NCBI GenBank assembly: GCA_964560565.1 | Contig: CAZLMF010000054.1 | Coordinates: 1 to 10,542 of the forward strand | Direction of reading: 5' to 3' | Length of the DNA stretch: 10,542 bases | Source of the DNA: CAZLMF01 sp964560565 | GTDB lineage: Bacteria; Bacillota; Clostridia; Oscillospirales; Ruminococcaceae | Shown: one piece after another, positions 6,541 to 10,542 of the stretch | How the letters are laid out: each line of letters begins with the position of its first letter | Position numbering within the stretch: position 1 is the stretch's first letter | Position numbers and translations under genes: made by a program | Notes under the pieces: generated by a model | The model's input: only the letters and a program-made list of their open reading frames with translations | Database searches by the model: none | Told to the model about the DNA's origin: nothing

Positions 6541-7634
6541 TTAGACACCCTCCTTACCAGCGGAATTGAAAGCGCAAACATTAGTATTCCTGCGCCTAGC
6601 AAAATTCCCACGTTCTTAATAATGTTCGCATCACCACCGTATATATGTCCGAAGATTGCATTTTGCGCAAGTGCGGATGGTGCATAAGAGAAAATCTTCT
6701 CAAGCTCGTCAGAAAAGTAAAACTTTGTGTATCCCTTGCTGACAAAGGTTGAAATAAATGCAAACGCTGTAATCAGCCCTGTTGTTGCTTTATCACTTTT
6801 TGTTAGCAAAATAAAGAATAGTGTCAGCGCCTGTACGAAGAAGCACATAGCGAGCATTACGCCTATAACAAGGAACAAGTTGTCGCCCCAGTTAACACCG
6901 TATGCAAAGTGGGAGAAAAGCATAATTGCTGCCACCTGCAGTATACAGCTGAAAAATCCTGATACAATGAATGAAAGCATCATCGGCGCACGCTTTAGGG
7001 GAGAAACCTTTATCCTTTCGCCAACAGTTTGGAAAAGACCTTTATGAAACATGTCAAGGGAGTTATATCCTGCATATATTATTATCATTACAGTCATTGT
7101 CACCGCATAATAGTCAATAGCACTTGGTTGTTTTGAGGTTAGTGGGACTTTTTCAAGGAGCTGCTTTTCAAAATCGATTTCGCCGATAGCCTCAAAATCT
7201 CCATTTGCTATACGCAACTCAACAGCATGGGTTATACCTGTGTAGCTTTCAAGGATATTGTACACAATATGAGCATTACTAAGCTGTTCTCCATCGGCTA
7301 TGTAGAGTCTTAGGATGTCTTCCTCCTCGATGATAGCGCAGGTGTAAACACCACTATCCACCTCAGATGTTGCAGCCTCTTTGTCAGCCACTTTTACAGT
7401 CTTGATGTACTTAGCTATATTCTCTCCCTGCAAAAAATCATACAAAGCCTCATCCTCGCCGTAATAGGCGCTGCTTATGGGATTAAGCTCAGGCTCTGCA
7501 CTCATTACACTCTCAAGAGCGTTACCAAGGATAAGTATCAGCGCAATGGGAAACAAAACCAGCATAATAAGCGTGGATTTATCACGCCATGTTGCAAGGG
7601 TAGTATAGTAGACAGTCGCTAGAAACCCTCTCAT
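6537..7634 (-). CDS. ABC-2 type permease, first subunit (LnrM-like)
   Basis: A 365-residue membrane subunit with the same plan as its neighbour: an N-terminal helix (about 20-40), an extracytoplasmic domain (about 42-172) rich in acidic residues, and five C-terminal helices (about 174-194, 216-240, 253-277, 285-299, 341-359). Sequence is clearly diverged from the second permease, so this is an old pair rather than a recent duplication. The ATG shares one base with the ATPase stop (TAATG) and follows GAGGGGG at 7 nt. It shares the long extracytoplasmic domain typical of drug exporters with two distinct permeases. The substrate cannot be read from the sequence; the Lnr parallel points to an amphipathic membrane-active antibiotic. 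Confidence 0.9.
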   Translation of the reverse strand: MRGFLATVYYTTLATWRDKSTLIMLVLFPIALILILGNALESVMSAEPELNPISSAYYGEDEALYDFLQGENIAKYIKTVKVADKEAATSEVDSGVYTCAIIEEEDILRLYIADGEQLSNAHIVYNILESYTGITHAVELRIANGDFEAIGEIDFEKQLLEKVPLTSKQPSAIDYYAVTMTVMIIIYAGYNSLDMFHKGLFQTVGERIKVSPLKRAPMMLSFIVSGFFSCILQVAAIMLFSHFAYGVNWGDNLFLVIGVMLAMCFFVQALTLFFILLTKSDKATTGLITAFAFISTFVSKGYTKFYFSDELEKIFSYAPSALAQNAIFGHIYGGDANIIKNVGILLGAGILMFALSIPLVRRVSK

Positions 7635-8581
7635 TAAGATTCCCCCTCATCACGAAGCTTTTTGCCTGTCAAGGTCAGGAAAACGTCCTCAAGGGTTGGG
7701 CGTTCGGACATAATGCTGATTATCTCATAAGGCGTAGCAAGCTCCAAAATACGTGCTACATTTGCGCTGTCACGCTCACTTGTTATGTCAAGCCTGCGCC
7801 CTGTAAGCTCACAAGTACGTACACCCTGCACTGCCTTAATCTGCTCAATAAAAGCAGGGGAGGGGTTTTGCACCTCAAGGGATAGTTGCTCCTCGAATAG
7901 AAGTGTGCGAGTTAGCTCCTCAACAGTTCCTTGAGCGATTACTCTGCCCTCATCCATAATTGCAACTCTTGAGCAAAGCCTTTCAACCTCTTCCATGTAG
8001 TGGGATGTGTAAATTATAGTAGCGCCATGCTCTGCATATTCATGCACAAAGCTAAGTATATGATTTCGTGACTGTGGGTCAATTCCGACAGTAGGCTCAT
8101 CCATTATTAAAAGCTCAGGCTTATGCACTATTGAGCAGGCGATATTAAGTCTGCGTTTCATGCCCCCTGAAAATTTCTTAGGAAGCTTCTTTCCCACATC
8201 GGAAAGCCCTACAATGTTTAATGTGTATTTAACTCTTTCTTTCAGTTGGTCGCCCTTTAAGCCATATAGCCTGCCAAAATACTCGACGTTTTCAGCAGCA
8301 GTGAGCATATCGTATATTGCAAGCTCCTGAGGGACTATGCCTAAGCGGCGCTTAATGCTGTTTGCATTGCCGTTCATGCGCTCCCCAAAAAGCTTAACAG
8401 TTCCGCTGTTACTGTCACTAAGTCCGCTCAATATGCGGATGCAAGTGGTCTTGCCGGCGCCGTTTGGCCCTAGCAACCCGAAAACCTCGCCCTTTTCAAC
8501 GGTAATACTAAGGTGATCAAGGGCAACCTGTGTTCCAAATCGCTTAATTATATTATCAAGCTGAGCAACTGGTGTGTTCAT
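7634..8581 (-). CDS. ABC transporter ATPase, DrrA/LnrL-like
   Basis: The nucleotide-binding subunit of the five-gene export operon, 315 residues from the start chosen here. Walker A is GPNGAGKTT (38-46), the Q-loop has Gln85 in IVPQEL, the signature is FSGGMKRRL (137-145), Walker B is ELLIMDEPTVGIDPQ (156-170) and the switch His194 is in TSHYMEE. The C-terminal part ends in RPTLEDVFLTLTGK (294-307), the conserved tail of drug-export ATPases of the DrrA type. I prefer the ATG at 8581 because AAAGGA (8590-8595) lies 9 nt upstream; a GTG 18 bases earlier would place that ribosome binding site inside the gene. It is first in the operon, which fits a promoter just upstream. Unlike the ATPase at 1871-2800, it keeps the normal Q-loop Gln. 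Confidence 0.95.
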   Translation of the reverse strand: MNTPVAQLDNIIKRFGTQVALDHLSITVEKGEVFGLLGPNGAGKTTCIRILSGLSDSNSGTVKLFGERMNGNANSIKRRLGIVPQELAIYDMLTAAENVEYFGRLYGLKGDQLKERVKYTLNIVGLSDVGKKLPKKFSGGMKRRLNIACSIVHKPELLIMDEPTVGIDPQSRNHILSFVHEYAEHGATIIYTSHYMEEVERLCSRVAIMDEGRVIAQGTVEELTRTLLFEEQLSLEVQNPSPAFIEQIKAVQGVRTCELTGRRLDITSERDSANVARILELATPYEIISIMSERPTLEDVFLTLTGKKLRDEGES

Positions 8582-8598
8582 ATAAATCATTCCTTTCA

Positions 8599-8668
8599 CT
8601 GTTATTATAACAGCTTCATATAATATCCGTAGTGATAATTGTCACCACTTAAAATGACATTTGTCATT
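8599..8668 (-). promoter_or_regulatory. Promoter and twin-dyad operator of the Lnr-like operon
   Basis: Two related dyads lie 22 bp apart: AATGACATTTGTCATT (8653-8668, 7-bp arms, 2-nt centre) and GTGATAATTGTCAC (8632-8645). Their 12-bp cores share 10 of 12 positions. On the minus strand a perfect TATAAT (8609-8604) has no recognisable -35 at 17 bp (CTACGG). If it is the -10, transcription starts near 8597 and the dyads are centred near -42 and -64, the usual spots for an activator. A TATTAT at 8625-8620 is an alternative -10. The TATAAT sits inside a 15-bp palindrome, CTGTTATTATAACAG (8599-8613). That the NarL-type regulator at 3725-4333 binds here is inference. Confidence 0.6.
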
Positions 8669-8697
8669 AATAAATCGAAGGAAAGATAATTTACCCC

Positions 8698-8726
8698 TTG
8701 ACAAACTGAAAAGAAAGTAATAGAAT
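8698..8726 (+). promoter_or_regulatory. Sigma-A promoter of the T-box/trpB2 transcript
   Basis: A perfect TTGACA (8698-8703), a 17-bp spacer and TAGAAT (8721-8726) form a near-consensus housekeeping promoter. The expected start is near 8733, just before the T-box leader. Such a strong promoter fits control at the level of termination rather than initiation. Confidence 0.9.
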
Positions 8727-8740
8727 AAAATCATATTACA

Positions 8741-9006
8741 AACCGATGAATAAGAGTAGTACCTATCTGGTAATTGGCACAGAGAGCCGCAGCTTGGTGT
8801 GATTGCGGTGCAAACCAAATAGCGAATGGACTTGTGAGGGCGCCGCGAACACTTATGTAAGTAGCAGGCGACGGGATACCCTATCCGTTACAAAAGGGAG
8901 CGCATCGTAGTGCGTGCAAAGTGGGCTTTTTTAGCCAAGCTGGGTGGTACCGCAGGAAATTGATTCCTGTCCCTGATTTTTTCAGGGGCAGGAATTTTTA
9001 TTTTTA
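8741..9006 (+). promoter_or_regulatory. T-box riboswitch, Trp (UGG) specifier
   Basis: A leader RNA that should bind uncharged tRNA-Trp and then allow transcription of trpB2. Stem I shows GATGA...AGAGTAGTA (from 8745), the AGAGAG bulge (8781-8786) and a distal hairpin CCGCA/TGCGG (8787-8791, 8804-8808) with loop GGTGTGA, the pair of elements that grips the tRNA elbow. CTATCTGGT (8763-8771) pairs with ACCAAATAG (8814-8822). The specifier follows as GAA-TGG-A, codon TGG at 8827-8829. Further hairpins follow (8871-8888, 8901-8914, 8924-8936), then the T-box TGGGTGGTACCGC (8941-8953). The antiterminator pairs 8942-8944 with 8971-8973 and 8953-8958 with 8964-8969, competing with the terminator. 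The choice of UGG rests on position relative to conserved elements and agrees with the gene downstream. Confidence 0.95.
8963..9006 (+). terminator. Conditional terminator of the T-box leader
   Basis: ATTCCTGTCCCTGA (8963-8976) pairs with TCAGGGGCAGGAAT (8982-8995) around a T-rich loop, followed by TTTTTATTTTTA. The 5' arm (8964-8973) is also needed for the antiterminator, so only one of the two structures can form. When tRNA-Trp is charged, this hairpin should stop transcription about 40 bases before the trpB2 start. Confidence 0.93.
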
Positions 9007-9047
9007 TATCAGCAAAATTTAATAAACATTTGAAAGGGGAAGTAATC

Positions 9048-10430
9048 ATGTCAAAAATACCATATCGCATTTACCTTGAAGAAAAGGAGATTCCACGCCA
9101 GTGGTATAATATCCGTGCGGATATGAAGGAACAGCATGACCCATTCCTGCATCCGGGAACACTGAAGCCTGTTGCACTCGATGACCTGCGTCCGATTTTC
9201 TGCGATGAGCTTGCAAAGCAGGAGCTTGACGAAACCAATCGCTATATCGACATTCCCGAGGAGGTTCAGGAGTTTTACAAGGTATTCCGTCCTGCACCGC
9301 TTGTTCGTGCATACAACCTTGAAAAAGCCCTTGACACTCCTGCAAAAATCTACTACAAGTTCGAGGGCAACAACACCTCAGGCAGTCACAAGCTAAATTC
9401 CGCCGCTGCACAGGCGTATTACGCAAAGGCGCAGGGGCTTAAAAACCTCACAACCGAAACAGGAGCAGGTCAGTGGGGAACAGCCCTTGCTATGTCATGC
9501 GCATACTTTGGCATTGACCTAAACGTATTTATGGTTAAAGTTTCAACTCAGCAAAAGCCTTACCGCAAAGCTGTAATGCACACCTTCGGAGCTAATGTTA
9601 TTCCAAGCCCATCGGATACCACCGAGGTAGGGCGCAAGATTTTAGCCGCTCACCCCGGCACAGGTGGCAGCCTAGGCTGTGCAATTTCAGAGGCTATTGA
9701 GCTTGCAACGAAAACTGATAGTTGCCGTTATGTACTAGGCTCAGTGCTAAATCAAGTTCTACTTCACCAGTCTGTAATCGGACTTGAGAGTAAAATCGCA
9801 ATGGAAAAGTACGATATTTACCCTGATATAGTCATCGGTTGTGCTGGGGGAGGCTCAAATATGGGCGGACTTATGGCGCCCTTTATGCAGGATAAGATAA
9901 AAGGGAAGAAAAACCCCTACTTCATTGCAGTTGAGCCTGCATCGTGTCCCTCAATGACAAGAGGAAAGTACGCATACGACTTCTGCGACACAGGTCATAT
10001 CACACCTCTTGCAAGAATGTATACCTTAGGCAGTGAATTCCTACCTGCACCCAACCACGCAGGAGGCTTGCGTTATCACGGTATGTCACCGATACTAAGC
10101 AAGCTTTATCATGACGGATTCCTTGATGAGGCACGCTCAGTTGAGCAGACTAAGGTATTCGACGCTGCAACTTATTTTGCGAAGTACGAAACCATTCTCC
10201 CTGCACCCGAATCTGCTCATGCTATTCGTGCTGCTATTGACGAAGCTTTAAAGTGCAAGGAAAGCGGTGAGGCAAAGACAATCCTATTTGGTCTTACAGG
10301 CACAGGCTACTTCGATATGCAGGCATATATGCAGTATCAAGAAGGCAGTATGAACGACTATATCCCATCAGATGCAGATTTGCAGGTTGGATTTGATGGC
10401 CTTCCTAAAATCCCAGGCATTCAGGAATAA
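9048..10430 (+). CDS. trpB: Tryptophan synthase beta chain, TrpB2 type
   Basis: A cytoplasmic pyridoxal-phosphate enzyme of 460 residues, expected to join indole and L-serine into L-tryptophan. The cofactor lysine is Lys115 in SGSHKLNSA. The ETGAGQWG segment (137-144) holds the catalytic-type Glu137, and Trp143 replaces the His of classical TrpB (QHG), which is typical of the TrpB2 branch. The phosphate-binding glycine loop is CAGGGSN (265-271). The length of 460, against about 400 for TrpB1, also fits TrpB2. I start it at the ATG at 9048, 7 nt after AAAGGGGA; a TTG at 9030 in frame lies before the ribosome binding site. It stands alone: no trpA or other trp gene is in the window, and a terminator follows 15 bases after the stop. 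The Trp-specific T-box upstream supports a role in tryptophan supply, perhaps indole salvage (inference). Confidence 0.96.
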   Translation: MSKIPYRIYLEEKEIPRQWYNIRADMKEQHDPFLHPGTLKPVALDDLRPIFCDELAKQELDETNRYIDIPEEVQEFYKVFRPAPLVRAYNLEKALDTPAKIYYKFEGNNTSGSHKLNSAAAQAYYAKAQGLKNLTTETGAGQWGTALAMSCAYFGIDLNVFMVKVSTQQKPYRKAVMHTFGANVIPSPSDTTEVGRKILAAHPGTGGSLGCAISEAIELATKTDSCRYVLGSVLNQVLLHQSVIGLESKIAMEKYDIYPDIVIGCAGGGSNMGGLMAPFMQDKIKGKKNPYFIAVEPASCPSMTRGKYAYDFCDTGHITPLARMYTLGSEFLPAPNHAGGLRYHGMSPILSKLYHDGFLDEARSVEQTKVFDAATYFAKYETILPAPESAHAIRAAIDEALKCKESGEAKTILFGLTGTGYFDMQAYMQYQEGSMNDYIPSDADLQVGFDGLPKIPGIQE

Positions 10431-10444
10431 TATATACAAACAGT

Positions 10445-10480
10445 AAAAATGCAGAGAGTGTATACTCTCTGCATTTTTTT
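10445..10480. terminator. Bidirectional terminator after trpB2
   Basis: ATGCAGAGAGT (10449-10459) and ACTCTCTGCAT (10464-10474) form an 11-bp perfect stem with a GTAT loop, extended by an A-run and a T-run on either side. The plus strand continues with TTTTTTTT, ending trpB2. The minus strand continues with TTTTTACTG, so it can also end the leftward gene whose stop codon is at 10480-10482. Confidence 0.92.
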
Positions 10481-10542
10481 TAGCTCTTATCTCCAGGCTT
10501 AAAGACAACTGAAACCAGCAGCCCAAACACCACCGCAGCGGA
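10480..10542 (-). CDS. C-terminal end of a leftward gene, probably membrane protein (partial)
   Basis: The minus strand is open from the window edge for 20 codons and ends in TAA at 10480-10482, right at the two-way terminator. The fragment is hydrophobic (AAVVFGLLVSVVF) and ends in a short charged tail, KPGDKS, like the last membrane helix of a transporter. The convergent layout with a shared terminator supports a real gene. The fragment is too short to name a family. Confidence 0.5.
   Translation of the reverse strand, partial: SAAVVFGLLVSVVFKPGDKS

Noticed and set aside
8582..8599. Upstream GTG start of the Lnr-like ATPase (six extra residues)
   Set aside because: The good ribosome binding site AAAGGA at 8590-8595 would lie inside the gene; the ATG at 8581 is correctly spaced from it.
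8924..8936. GGCT-TTTTT-AGCC hairpin as a separate terminator
   Set aside because: It has only four base pairs, no T-run after it, and it lies in the part of a T-box leader where a small linker hairpin before the antiterminator is usual.
9030..9047. TTG start adding six residues to TrpB2
   Set aside because: The AAAGGGGA ribosome binding site lies between the TTG and the ATG at 9048, so the ATG is the start.
8888..9070. 60-codon minus-strand reading frame across the T-box leader
   Set aside because: It runs through the T-box, its terminator and the trpB2 start, and has no ribosome binding site or recognisable protein pattern.
9046..9426. 126-codon minus-strand reading frame opposite trpB2
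   Set aside because: It is antisense to a conserved enzyme and has a Cys/Arg/Gln-rich composition typical of a shadow frame.
1..10542. CRISPR array, insertion sequence, integrase, toxin-antitoxin or tRNA gene
   Set aside because: No regularly spaced repeats, transposase or integrase motifs, small paired genes or cloverleaf-like segments were found on either strand.

Overview
This window looks like Bacillota chromosome, most likely Clostridia. The reasons are a canonical T-box leader, strong AGGAGG-type ribosome binding sites, moderate-to-low GC with AT-rich control regions, and gene families typical of that phylum. No rRNA, tRNA, CRISPR array, insertion sequence or phage gene is visible.

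Layout: positions 1-46 may hold the last codons of a rightward gene, followed by a two-way terminator hairpin (about 47-78). From 95 to 3600, on the minus strand, lies a four-gene module in the order OmpR-type response regulator, ABC ATPase, ABC-2 permease, histidine kinase. The ATPase has Glu where the Q-loop Gln normally sits and resembles the BcrA/LanF group, so the module reads as a sensed export or immunity system against a peptide or cell-envelope antibiotic. A terminator and a good sigma-A promoter (3643-3720) separate it from the next operon.

From 3725 to 8581, also on the minus strand, lies a second, tightly packed five-gene operon: ABC ATPase, two ABC-2 permeases, a HisKA_3 (NarX/DesK-type) kinase and a NarL-type regulator. 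Its gene content matches the linearmycin-resistance system LnrJKLMN (formerly YfiJKLMN) of Bacillus subtilis, but the transporter genes come first and the two-component genes last. Two similar dyads 22 bp apart upstream of the operon are good candidates for the binding sites of its own regulator.

The 448-bp gap at 8600-9047 is a divergent control region. Leftward it drives the Lnr-like operon. Rightward it has a near-consensus promoter (TTGACA-17-TAGAAT) and a complete T-box riboswitch with a UGG (Trp) specifier, which controls a stand-alone TrpB2-type tryptophan synthase beta chain (9048-10430). A two-way terminator (10445-10480) follows, and the end of a leftward gene reaches the window edge.

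Taken together, the window holds two neighbouring, separately regulated antibiotic-sensing efflux modules next to a tryptophan-responsive trpB2. The least ordinary signal is a 12-nt identical motif, AAAGAAATACTT, found in both control regions of the first module (2873-2884 and 3616-3627). It suggests a dedicated operator for that module's response regulator.
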